A stretch of DNA of 64,000 nucleotides from assembly GCF_011806575.1 (NCBI RefSeq), contig NZ_JAATOO010000001.1, positions 124,001 to 188,000 of the forward strand, written 5' to 3'. Under the pieces are notes generated by a model. The model saw nothing but the letters and a program-made list of their open reading frames with translations, ran no database searches and was not told the origin of the DNA. Shown one piece after another: positions 9,622 to 18,056 of the stretch; position 1 is the first letter of the stretch, and each line of letters begins with the position of its first letter. Both the position numbers and the translations under genes were made by a program. This stretch comes from Vibrio hepatarius (GTDB taxonomy: Bacteria; Pseudomonadota; Gammaproteobacteria; Enterobacterales; Vibrionaceae).

Positions 9622-10421
9622 TGAAGTATCCAAATCTACATAAACCCAATCGCCGTAATTCAACACTGTTCGTGAAGGTCTTCAAGTACCTAGCACTGAC
9701 TGTGATTGCTGTGGCTATCGCACTGCTTATGATTGACCGATGGGTCTCATATCAAGCCAGTGACCAAGTGTACATGTCGCAAGCTGAAGTAGAAAACGTC
9801 GATGTTGCGGTCGTGCTGGGGACCAGTAAATACTTAGGGAAAGTGCTCAACGAATATTATACCCAACGTATCGATGCCGCCATTTCTCTCTACCAAGAAG
9901 GTAAAGTCGCCAACTTTTTATTAAGCGGTGACAACGCCCATCGTTCATACAACGAGCCTTGGACGATGAAACGCGATTTACTTAAAGCTGGCATACCAGA
10001 TGAGAAGATTTTCTTAGATTATGCGGGCTTTAGAACCCTTGATTCGGTAGTCCGTGCCAAAGAAATTTTTGATACCGATGATTTTTTGATTATCTCGCAG
10101 AAATTCCATTGCGAACGCGCGTTATTTATCGCCAATTTCCACGACATTAACGCTAAGTGTATTGCGGTTCCGGGACCAACTAGCCATTCAGGTATCAAAG
10201 TACGTGTACGTGAAGTATTTGCTAGAGCGAAAGCAGTATTGGATTTATATATCACCAATGCACGCCCTAAGTTTTTAGGTCCTAAAGAGCCAATCATTAC
10301 CACAGAGCCAACACCAGAGCAGATTGCCGAAGAAGAGGCGTTTAACCAAGCGCAACTCACTGACCTTGTCACTGACGCCCCCCAACCTGCAATGTCAGCC
10401 GCTACACCAGTGGCTGATTAA
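9594..10421 (+). CDS. sanA: SanA-type DUF218 envelope barrier protein
   Basis: A 275-residue inner-membrane protein with one N-terminal transmembrane helix (residues ~23-45, VFKYLALTVIAVAIALLMI) and a periplasmic DUF218 (SanA/YdcF/ElyC) domain. It carries the conserved SanA blocks VAVVLGTSKYL, LLSGDNAHRSYNEP, LDYAGFRTLDSV and ISQKFHCERALFIA. In E. coli, SanA supports the envelope barrier and vancomycin resistance at high temperature. A Glu/Pro-rich tail of about 40 residues extends beyond the DUF218 domain. The gene overlaps the DUF3392 gene upstream, and its last 20 bases overlap the convergent GGDEF gene. Confidence 0.85.
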   Translation: MGAAEPTNLVKYPNLHKPNRRNSTLFVKVFKYLALTVIAVAIALLMIDRWVSYQASDQVYMSQAEVENVDVAVVLGTSKYLGKVLNEYYTQRIDAAISLYQEGKVANFLLSGDNAHRSYNEPWTMKRDLLKAGIPDEKIFLDYAGFRTLDSVVRAKEIFDTDDFLIISQKFHCERALFIANFHDINAKCIAVPGPTSHSGIKVRVREVFARAKAVLDLYITNARPKFLGPKEPIITTEPTPEQIAEEEAFNQAQLTDLVTDAPQPAMSAATPVAD

Positions 10422-11715
10422 CGACAACTCGGTTGCGACCTTGATGTTTCGCCGCGTATAACGCTTCGTCTGCACGTGCGAGCATTTCACTCGTGCGTTC
10501 ATTATCCGCTAATGACGTCACACCAATACTGGTGGTGACTCCCCCGCCATGCACCCACTGGTGCTTTTCAACGTTAACGCGGATAATCTCAGCAAGACTG
10601 CTCGCTTGATTCAAATCTCGGTTTGGGCAAAAGATAACAAACTCCTCACCACCCCAACGAACTAAACGGTCTTCCACACTCAAGCAGCTCAGCACCACCA
10701 TAGTGAACTCTTTCAGTACGTCGTCTCCAAGTAAATGACCATAGCTGTCATTGATCGATTTGAAATGGTCTATGTCCAGATAAAGAATCGACAGTGTTCT
10801 CGGCTCTTCTAAGCGACTGTTGTAATTTTGCTCCAACCAATCACGAATTGAATGCCGATTCATTGCTCCTGTGAGCGCATCCCGGTTGGCAATTTCCGCA
10901 AAGTTAACATTTTGCTGTTTTAGTTCACGGTTGAGTTCACGTAAATGTTCTTGCCGCTGCTGCGAGTATCGGACCAAACGTCTTGCATTGCGAATCTCTA
11001 GAATGCTGATTGCCAATGCGGTCGCGATCCAGACCATAAGTAACGCCAGCATTAAATGCTCACCAGAGACATAGTGCCCAATCAATTCCACTTTTCTCAC
11101 CGTCATTCGATACTGGCCCGAGTAATGCCCCGACCCACTCGCAAGATCGATGCGGCTTACATTGGTGTATTCTGGCGCAGAGTGCTCCAGCGGAATGTAG
11201 TTATCCGCTAGCCACCAGGTCAACACCTGTAAGTTGTTGATTGGAATATCCAAATCACCATTACCCGTGCCTGGCGTGTAAGACAAACCATTGTATTTGA
11301 GACTGTACTCAACACCGGACGTTGAGTAAGCAGGATTGAAGTTTCGCAGATAAAAGCGTAGAGACGGTGTTTCGTCACTGTCTAGCTGTTCAAAGTCTAC
11401 GTTGAGGCGAATTGTGTGAAACTGTGAAAAGTCGATCCCTTGAGAGTCAGTATCGCCAAGCAGAATAGTGATGCCACAATACGGCCAATCGTAGTTATCG
11501 GATTTGCTTAGATTACAATTGAGTGTCGCCAAACGGTCGTCCAACGCTAAGTCGGATGTCGATATCCCGCCTTGCTCTCTATCATCGGTAGCAATATAGC
11601 TGAAGTGGTCGGGAGAAATTTCATATACACGCGTACTGCCGAAATTCCAGTACAACTGGATAACCACAAGCGTGATAACAATCAGACCTAATATAACTTT
11701 GTTCGCTGCTTTCAA
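10402..11715 (-). CDS. Membrane GGDEF diguanylate cyclase
   Basis: This 437-residue protein likely makes c-di-GMP. It has an N-terminal membrane helix (residues 5-24) and a periplasmic sensor region of about 190 residues that I cannot assign. It resembles carbohydrate-binding-like beta folds. A second helix lies at ~223-240 (LMLALLMVWIATALAISIL), then a coiled linker (RLVRYSQQRQEHLRELNRELKQQ) and a GGDEF domain with GGEEF at 355-359. The substrate/metal DIDHFKSIND segment is intact, so the enzyme looks active. The RxxD inhibitory site is absent: the equivalent residues read SVED. The 3' end overlaps sanA on the other strand by 20 bases. Confidence 0.85.
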   Translation of the reverse strand: MKAANKVILGLIVITLVVIQLYWNFGSTRVYEISPDHFSYIATDDREQGGISTSDLALDDRLATLNCNLSKSDNYDWPYCGITILLGDTDSQGIDFSQFHTIRLNVDFEQLDSDETPSLRFYLRNFNPAYSTSGVEYSLKYNGLSYTPGTGNGDLDIPINNLQVLTWWLADNYIPLEHSAPEYTNVSRIDLASGSGHYSGQYRMTVRKVELIGHYVSGEHLMLALLMVWIATALAISILEIRNARRLVRYSQQRQEHLRELNRELKQQNVNFAEIANRDALTGAMNRHSIRDWLEQNYNSRLEEPRTLSILYLDIDHFKSINDSYGHLLGDDVLKEFTMVVLSCLSVEDRLVRWGGEEFVIFCPNRDLNQASSLAEIIRVNVEKHQWVHGGGVTTSIGVTSLADNERTSEMLARADEALYAAKHQGRNRVVVNQPLV

Positions 11716-12074
11716 TCTTTATCTTTACCTATGCCCAAAACATAACTAGTAACAGAATGGTAGACTATTAATTTTATAACCTTACTTCCAAATACACCTA
11801 ACCTTATTGATAAGTTACATGCAAAAACTCGAGCTGGATAAGGTTCACGCACGGTTTTGATCGGAACTTTCTTACCCATAATCTCTGAGGCGGACTTTAA
11901 CAAAGCGTGATGTTTTATTGTTATACTCTCCTACCAAGTCGCTGTGATTACATCCGTCATACTGAGCATTCTGTTGAAAGTTGCATAATTGCCACAATCG
12001 TCAGCAATCGTTCAGCGTTTTCAGATTGAGTTCAAAAAAGCGAACGTTTTACAATTACTAAAAAGAGCAATGTC
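11716..12074. other. Divergent intergenic region, GGDEF gene / DUF2797 gene
   Basis: No supported gene. A 63-codon minus-strand frame (11712-11903) is open but lacks an obvious ribosome site and family match. The right end holds a candidate promoter for the DUF2797 gene (12026-12055). The stretch 11816-11890 is less AT-rich than its flanks and could belong to a transcribed leader of the GGDEF gene, but I find no known riboswitch core in it. Confidence 0.5.
12026..12055 (+). promoter_or_regulatory. Candidate promoter of DUF2797 gene
   Basis: TTGAGT (12026-12031) and TACAAT (12050-12055) are spaced by 18 bases. The predicted transcript would have only a very short leader before ATG 12075. Confidence 0.4.
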
Positions 12075-12899
12075 ATGTCTTTAATCGCGAAAGGTACGCT
12101 AAACAAAATGCGTGCTTCTTTGGACGGTGAAGTCCATTACCGTTTACCTGTTGGCGATGAACTGGTAGACCTAAAACCTTTCATCGGCAAAACACTGACT
12201 TTAACCCACACGGGCAATATCTATTGTTGCTCTTGTGGTAAGAAAACTAAGAAAAGCTATTCTCAAGGTCACTGCTTCGTATGTATGAAGAAACTCGCGA
12301 GCTGCGATATGTGCATTATGAAACCTGAAACCTGTCACTACGATCAAGGTACCTGTCGTGAGCCACAGTGGGGCGAAGAGAACTGCATGGTCGATCACTA
12401 TGTCTACCTATCCAACACGTCGAGCTTGAAAGTGGGCATTACCCGTCATACTCAAATTCCTACCCGTTGGATTGACCAAGGCGCGACGCAAGGTTTACCT
12501 ATCTTTAAGGTAAAAACACGTCATATTTCAGGCCTGATTGAGGTGGAACTGGCAAAACACATTGCGGATAAAACCAACTGGCGCACCCTACTTAAAGGGG
12601 ATGGCGAGCCAATGGCGTTAGAAGAGAAATTCGCAGAATTACTGCCGTTAGTGGAAGAAAAAATCGCGGAGATTAAACAGCAGTTTGGCGACGATGCTAT
12701 CGTGGTCTTAAACAGCGAAATTACCCCGATTAGCTACCCTGTGAACCAACACCCGACCAAAATCACTTCGCACAACTTCGACAAAAATCCAGAGGTGACT
12801 GGCGTCCTACACGGTATTAAAGGTCAGTACATGATCTTTGACACTGGCGTTATCAATATCCGTAAGTTTACCTCTTACGAAGTTGAAGTCAGCGCCTAA
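12075..12899 (+). CDS. DUF2797 protein: Cys-rich zinc-type module plus GIY-YIG-like module
   Basis: The 274-residue cytoplasmic protein matches the DUF2797 pattern. Residues 50-104 hold ten cysteines (51, 52, 54, 67, 70, 77, 80, 87, 94, 104), several as CxxC pairs, which suggests one or two structural zinc sites. A GIY-YIG-nuclease-like segment follows: HYVYLS (108-113), then LKVGITR (118-124) and R131-W132 on the expected helix. The C-terminal part continues with a charged helix and a small beta domain. The biochemical role is not known to me; a nucleic-acid enzyme is plausible from the fold resemblance only. AAGAG upstream of the ATG is the likely ribosome site. A terminator follows. Confidence 0.75.
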   Translation: MSLIAKGTLNKMRASLDGEVHYRLPVGDELVDLKPFIGKTLTLTHTGNIYCCSCGKKTKKSYSQGHCFVCMKKLASCDMCIMKPETCHYDQGTCREPQWGEENCMVDHYVYLSNTSSLKVGITRHTQIPTRWIDQGATQGLPIFKVKTRHISGLIEVELAKHIADKTNWRTLLKGDGEPMALEEKFAELLPLVEEKIAEIKQQFGDDAIVVLNSEITPISYPVNQHPTKITSHNFDKNPEVTGVLHGIKGQYMIFDTGVINIRKFTSYEVEVSA

Positions 12900-12900
12900 T

Positions 12901-12928
12901 AAAAAAGCTCCCAACCGGGAGCTTTTTT
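12901..12928. terminator. Bidirectional terminator between DUF2797 gene and PLP-enzyme gene
   Basis: A 12-bp perfect stem AAAAAAGCTCCC/GGGAGCTTTTTT with a 4-base loop sits between two convergent genes and can serve both. Confidence 0.9.
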
Positions 12929-12938
12929 GATCGTGGCT

Positions 12939-14171
12939 TTAGTTGAGAATTCTCTTCAACTCTTCAAAGAAAATGTCTACTTCTTCTAGCGTGTTGTAGT
13001 GCATAAAACCGATACGTACCACGCCGCCTGACTCTTCTAAGTTCAATTGACGAACCAAGCCGAGCGCATAGAAATGGCCATTCCAAACGCAGATATTTCG
13101 CTCACCGAGCTTTTTCGCGATTTCACCTGGAGAGTGATTGTCAAACGTTAAGGCAAAGGTAGGGGTGCGTAACTCACTGTCAGCCTCCTCTCTGCCCCAA
13201 AGTTTCACCCCCTCCAACTCATCCAACCGTTTCAGGAAACGTTCACTGATTGCAGACTCATGGTTGTTGAACTGCTGGAACGAGTCGACTAAACGCGCTC
13301 GCAGTGAATCGCCCTCTTTGCCCCACTGAGCAAGATACTTAACCGCAGAGATCACACCGGCCAAGCCCTCAAAACTCTGTGTGCCCGTTTCGAAGCGCCC
13401 TGGTCCAAGGTTTGTCGCTGGCTCAACTTTGTACGGTTGCAGCGTTTGCAGCCATTTCGGCGCAATGTAAGCAATACCAACGTGCGGTCCGAAGAACTTA
13501 TATGCAGAACACGCGAGGAAATCACAGCCCAGCTTTTGCACATCAACAAGATGATGAGGCGCGTAATGTACGGCATCAACGTATACCATCGCGCCCACAT
13601 CATGTGCCGCATCAACCACACGTTTGACGTCTACAATCGAACCTGTTGTGTTAGACGCATAAGTCAGCGCCACTAACTTGGTGTTGGCGTTGATGAGCGA
13701 TAACAGGTGATCAATATCCAACGTGCAGTCAGACTCAACGACGCGTGCCTGATGGACGGTCACACCTTTATCATCGGCCGCTTGTTGCCAGCTTGAGACA
13801 TTCGAATAGTGATCGAGTGAAGTAACAATGACTTCATCACCCATTTCCCAGTCTCGGCTGTTCGCACGACTGAGCTGGAAGGTCAATGATGTCATGTTCG
13901 CGCCAAACACGATGTTGTCGCTCGATTCAGCATTTAACAGCGCGGCAGCGTGTTCACGAGCTTGCAGCATTAGCGAAGTCGTGTGCTGGCTCGAAAAGTA
14001 ATGTCCGCCAAGGTTCGAGTTAAAATGGCCTAAGTAATCCGTCATGGACTCCAATACAGACTGAGGCACCTGTGAACCGCCGGGTCCATCAAGAAACATT
14101 ACTGGCAAATCATTATGAGTTTGCTGCAGAGCGCTAAATTGCGCTCTGACTAAATTAGGAGTGAAGTTCAT
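12939..14171 (-). CDS. Class V PLP enzyme, cysteine-desulfurase-like but without the catalytic Cys
   Basis: A 410-residue fold-type I PLP enzyme of the NifS/SufS superfamily; I believe it belongs to the VC1184-type subfamily of vibrios. PLP residues are present: H121 in SLDHYSN, D199 in VDAVHYAPH, and Schiff-base K225 in SAYKFFGPH. The desulfurase nucleophile is missing: where SufS/IscS-like enzymes have HHC, this protein reads GHFY (365-368). C361 lies seven residues earlier and aligns with a different position. It therefore probably acts as an epimerase, lyase or aminotransferase-like enzyme rather than a sulfur donor. Its 5' end overlaps the dioxygenase gene by 17 bases, which implies one operon and a common substrate. 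Confidence 0.8.
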   Translation of the reverse strand: MNFTPNLVRAQFSALQQTHNDLPVMFLDGPGGSQVPQSVLESMTDYLGHFNSNLGGHYFSSQHTTSLMLQAREHAAALLNAESSDNIVFGANMTSLTFQLSRANSRDWEMGDEVIVTSLDHYSNVSSWQQAADDKGVTVHQARVVESDCTLDIDHLLSLINANTKLVALTYASNTTGSIVDVKRVVDAAHDVGAMVYVDAVHYAPHHLVDVQKLGCDFLACSAYKFFGPHVGIAYIAPKWLQTLQPYKVEPATNLGPGRFETGTQSFEGLAGVISAVKYLAQWGKEGDSLRARLVDSFQQFNNHESAISERFLKRLDELEGVKLWGREEADSELRTPTFALTFDNHSPGEIAKKLGERNICVWNGHFYALGLVRQLNLEESGGVVRIGFMHYNTLEEVDIFFEELKRILN

Positions 14172-14811
14172 TCACTGCTTCCTTTGCGGTTAGTACAAAT
14201 ACATCCATATAGCCTTCTTGGCCATCAATCACAGATTTGATTGGTGTCGCGTTATGCCACAACTTATTGTCAGCCAGCATAGCGATTTCACCGTTTTGTA
14301 GCACTTTGCGGAAGAAAGGCGCTTCGTTGAAGCTGTTGTAAAGCATGATGTCGCCACCTTCCACGTTATGGCGTCCCATGCCAATCAGTGCGATGTGTTC
14401 AAAACCATCTTGGTGTACACCCTCTGGTGCGACTTGCGTTTCATCATAAATTGCTGAGATACGGATCTGATGGATCTCGATTTCTTGACCGTCGCTCAGT
14501 TTGTTTGCCTCAACAAACACTTGGCAGATCTCTCGCATCCCTTCGCATTCTAATGTGGATTTTTCGACTGGTTCAAATTGGCGAACAACGTTACCTTGAA
14601 AACGGTTGATATCGTCGGTCTGCATAAACTCGTTTTTTTGCAGGTCGATCACTTGGCCACCCTTAAACTGGATGACAGAGTAACGGCGTAAACGGTATTT
14701 CCCGTCCGCATGCTCTGTACTTGGCAGCTTGCTGAATGATGGCGCTAGCTGTGAAATCGCGTTTTCACTTAACTTGGTGAGTTGAAGGGTTGTTTCGCGG
14801 TTATGTAACAT
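14155..14811 (-). CDS. 2-oxoglutarate/Fe(II) dioxygenase family protein
   Basis: This 218-residue protein matches the small 2OG-Fe dioxygenase family that includes free-amino-acid hydroxylases such as Bacillus L-isoleucine 4-hydroxylase. The metal triad is visible as HxD in EGVHQDGF and a distal His in NKLWHNATP (H134, D136, H187 when counted from the ATG at 14814). Conserved supporting blocks are YRLRRYSVIQF, EIHQIRISA and GGDIMLYN. No signal peptide or membrane segment is present. Two ATGs stand in tandem (14814 and 14811); AAGGAG is 3 bases from the first and 6 from the second, so I chose the second. The downstream PLP gene overlaps it. The substrate is probably an amino acid, but this is inference from the family. 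Confidence 0.8.
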   Translation of the reverse strand: MLHNRETTLQLTKLSENAISQLAPSFSKLPSTEHADGKYRLRRYSVIQFKGGQVIDLQKNEFMQTDDINRFQGNVVRQFEPVEKSTLECEGMREICQVFVEANKLSDGQEIEIHQIRISAIYDETQVAPEGVHQDGFEHIALIGMGRHNVEGGDIMLYNSFNEAPFFRKVLQNGEIAMLADNKLWHNATPIKSVIDGQEGYMDVFVLTAKEAVNELHS

Positions 14812-15009
14812 CATCTGCTCCTTAATGAATATACATATGTGTTATCGAATTAACATATTTTTCACAATCATTATTTGCGCATTTATATCGCGAGATCAAA
14901 TGATTTTAGGATTTACATCCAACAAAAATATAAATACAACACATATAACCATTAACTCAAGAATAGGAAGTGATACATTCCAGACAAGAAAGCTAGATTC
15001 TTCAAAAAC

Positions 15010-15024
15010 CAGTCAACTTGACTG
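15010..15024. promoter_or_regulatory. Perfect 15-base inverted repeat, candidate operator
   Basis: CAGTCAA-C-TTGACTG is a 7-bp inverted repeat around one central base, about 200 bases upstream of the dioxygenase gene and 100 bases before the trxB -35. Its symmetry suggests a dimeric regulator site; the regulator is unknown. Confidence 0.4.
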
Positions 15025-15120
15025 CTCAACCACACATTGCCAATATCATTCAACAACTTAGATTATCAACGCGTGAACGTTTGCGTTCTAACCTATAACC
15101 ATTTATTACACTTCCTGCCC

Positions 15121-15150
15121 TTGTGAATACGGTTGATAGACCCATATAAT
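15121..15150 (+). promoter_or_regulatory. Promoter of trxB
   Basis: TTGTGA (15121-15126) and a perfect TATAAT (15145-15150) are separated by 18 bases. The leader before ATG 15196 would be about 40 nt and ends with a GGAG ribosome site. Confidence 0.55.
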
Positions 15151-15168
15151 CGTTAAAGTTAAAAATAA

Positions 15169-16158
<990 letters not shown>

Positions 16159-16185
16159 TATTTTTCATTTTTAGCTCAAATCCTT

Positions 16186-16218
16186 AAAGCCCTGCGGTAT
16201 TCCCGTGGGGCTTTCTTT
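16186..16218 (+). terminator. Terminator of trxB
   Basis: A 12-bp stem with two G-T wobbles (AAAGCCCTGCGG with the complementary arm ending GGGGCTTT) is followed by CTTTTG. Confidence 0.75.
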
Positions 16219-16268
16219 TGTATAATGCCCCGCTCAAATTCCATAATAATTATCATTAAGCCTTCACG

Positions 16269-18056
16269 ATGGATAAAAAGAAACAGCGCAGCTTGAATAA
16301 GTGGCTGAAGCAGCAGAGTAAGTTAGCGAAACGCTGGTTAATGTTTGCTGTCGGCCTTGGCGTACTTTCAAGCGTGTTCTTGCTGGCTCAAGCGGCCTTG
16401 CTCGCCAATATTCTTCATTCACTGATCATTGAACAAGTCGACAAATATGAGCTCATTCCCTATTTCGTCGGTCTAGCAGTAATTATCGCCATTCGCGCCC
16501 TTTGCTCATGGGGACGCGAGATCGCGGGTTATCGCTGCGGTGAACAAATTCGCATATACATTCGTCAACTAATCTTGGATAAGTTGCGCGAATTAGGACC
16601 TGCTTACATCAAGGGCAAGCCTGCGGGTTCTTGGGCAACCTTGTTGCTTGAGCAAGTGGAAGATATGCATGATTTCTTCGCTCGTTACCTACCACAAATG
16701 TCATTGTCAGTATTGGTGCCCTTCGTGATTCTGGTGGTGGTCTTTCCGGTCAACTGGGCTGCTGGACTGATTTTCCTGCTTACCGCCCCTCTTGTGCCTA
16801 TGTTTATGGCGCTGGTCGGCATGAAAGCAGCCGACGCAAACCGAAAGAACTTTAAGGCATTACAGCGTTTATCAGGTCACTTCTATGACCGCCTACAGTC
16901 GATGACAACCATTCGCTTATTTGACCGCACTAAAGCGGAAACCGAAGTGATGCGTGGCGCCTCGGAAGTCTTCCGTACCCGTACCATGGATGTGTTGAAA
17001 ATTGCTTTTCTCTCTTCCGCCGTACTGGAGTTTTTCACTTCTATCTCCATCGCCCTAACCGCGGTTTACTTTGGCTTTGCGTTTATCGGTGAACTTAACT
17101 TTGGTGATTACGGCTTAGGCGTCACTCTATTCGCCGGTCTGTTTATTCTGATTCTAGCACCAGAGTTCTATCAGCCTCTGCGCGATTTAGGGACGTTCTA
17201 CCACGCCAAACAACAAGCCGTTGGTGCCGCAGAAAGCATCGTAGAATTTCTTGAAACCGACGTCAGCACCGTTCGTTCAGGCGAGACGAAACTGGCAGGC
17301 GACGACCACATCACCATTCAAGCTAAAGATCTGGAAGTGTACTCTCCTGAAGGTACCAAATTGCTTGGCCCAGTCAGCTTTAGCTTGAATGCACAACAAA
17401 CCACCGCCTTGGTTGGTCCGAGTGGCGCGGGTAAAACCAGCCTTATTAACGCTATCCTTGGTTTCTTACCGTATAAGGGGTCTTTGACGATTAACGGCAT
17501 TGAGCGCACTGAGCTTGATCTCGAAAACTGGCGTAAAAACATCAGTTGGGTCGGCCAGAACCCACTACTCCTGCACGGTTCGATTCGTGACAACATCACG
17601 CTAGGCAAAGATCAAGTCAGCGACAGCCTAATTGAAACAGCGCTCGCAGAGTCATACTCTAAAGAGTTTGTTGATAATCACGGCCTAGACTACCTAGTGT
17701 CTGACCGTTCAGGCGGCCTGTCTGTTGGTCAAGCTCAACGCCTTGCGCTAGCACGAGCTATGGTTCAAAACGGTAAATTTTGGCTGCTTGATGAACCAAC
17801 CGCGAGCTTAGATGCTCGTAGTGAACGCCTAGTGATGGACGGATTATCGGGTCAAATTCAAGGCAAAACCACACTAATGGTGACGCACCAATTAGCACCA
17901 CTACAAAACGTCGAGCATATTTTGGTGATGCAAAGCGGTGACATTGTGCAATCAGGCACATTCGCTCAGCTCTCGACACAAGATGGTCTTTTCCAACAAA
18001 TGCTGCAATCCAACCAAGCATTAACACAAGCGAATAAGGGGAATCTTGATGCGTGA
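16269..18056 (+). CDS. cydD: Heterodimeric ABC thiol exporter subunit CydD
   Basis: The 595-residue protein is an ABC half-transporter that works with CydC to move cysteine/glutathione to the periplasm. It is needed for cytochrome bd assembly. The first ~330 residues hold six membrane helices (for example LMFAVGLGVLSSVFLLAQAA and LSVLVPFVILVVVFP). The ATPase domain has Walker A GPSGAGKTS (about 383-391), a signature reading LSVGQAQRLALARA, and Walker B FWLLDEPTASLD. The signature has V in place of the usual G of LSGGQ, as in other CydD proteins. It overlaps cydC by 8 bases, so the two subunits are translationally coupled. Confidence 0.95.
   Translation: MDKKKQRSLNKWLKQQSKLAKRWLMFAVGLGVLSSVFLLAQAALLANILHSLIIEQVDKYELIPYFVGLAVIIAIRALCSWGREIAGYRCGEQIRIYIRQLILDKLRELGPAYIKGKPAGSWATLLLEQVEDMHDFFARYLPQMSLSVLVPFVILVVVFPVNWAAGLIFLLTAPLVPMFMALVGMKAADANRKNFKALQRLSGHFYDRLQSMTTIRLFDRTKAETEVMRGASEVFRTRTMDVLKIAFLSSAVLEFFTSISIALTAVYFGFAFIGELNFGDYGLGVTLFAGLFILILAPEFYQPLRDLGTFYHAKQQAVGAAESIVEFLETDVSTVRSGETKLAGDDHITIQAKDLEVYSPEGTKLLGPVSFSLNAQQTTALVGPSGAGKTSLINAILGFLPYKGSLTINGIERTELDLENWRKNISWVGQNPLLLHGSIRDNITLGKDQVSDSLIETALAESYSKEFVDNHGLDYLVSDRSGGLSVGQAQRLALARAMVQNGKFWLLDEPTASLDARSERLVMDGLSGQIQGKTTLMVTHQLAPLQNVEHILVMQSGDIVQSGTFAQLSTQDGLFQQMLQSNQALTQANKGNLDA

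Noticed and set aside
11816..11890. Possible c-di-GMP riboswitch (GEMM) or intron fragment, suggested by CACGCACGG in this leader-like stretch
   Set aside because: The remaining conserved GEMM core and its paired arms are not present, and no intron domain V or reverse transcriptase is near.
11712..11903. 63-codon minus-strand frame upstream of the GGDEF gene
   Set aside because: It opens at a TTG, has no ribosome site, overlaps the start region of the GGDEF gene and resembles no family.
12939..14811. Defence or toxin system in the dioxygenase/PLP operon
   Set aside because: Both proteins are recognisable metabolic enzymes without nuclease, toxin or immunity features.
14825..15061. 78-codon plus-strand frame upstream of trxB
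   Set aside because: AT-rich composition, many Ile/Asn/Thr residues, no ribosome site and no family match; it overlaps likely regulatory DNA.
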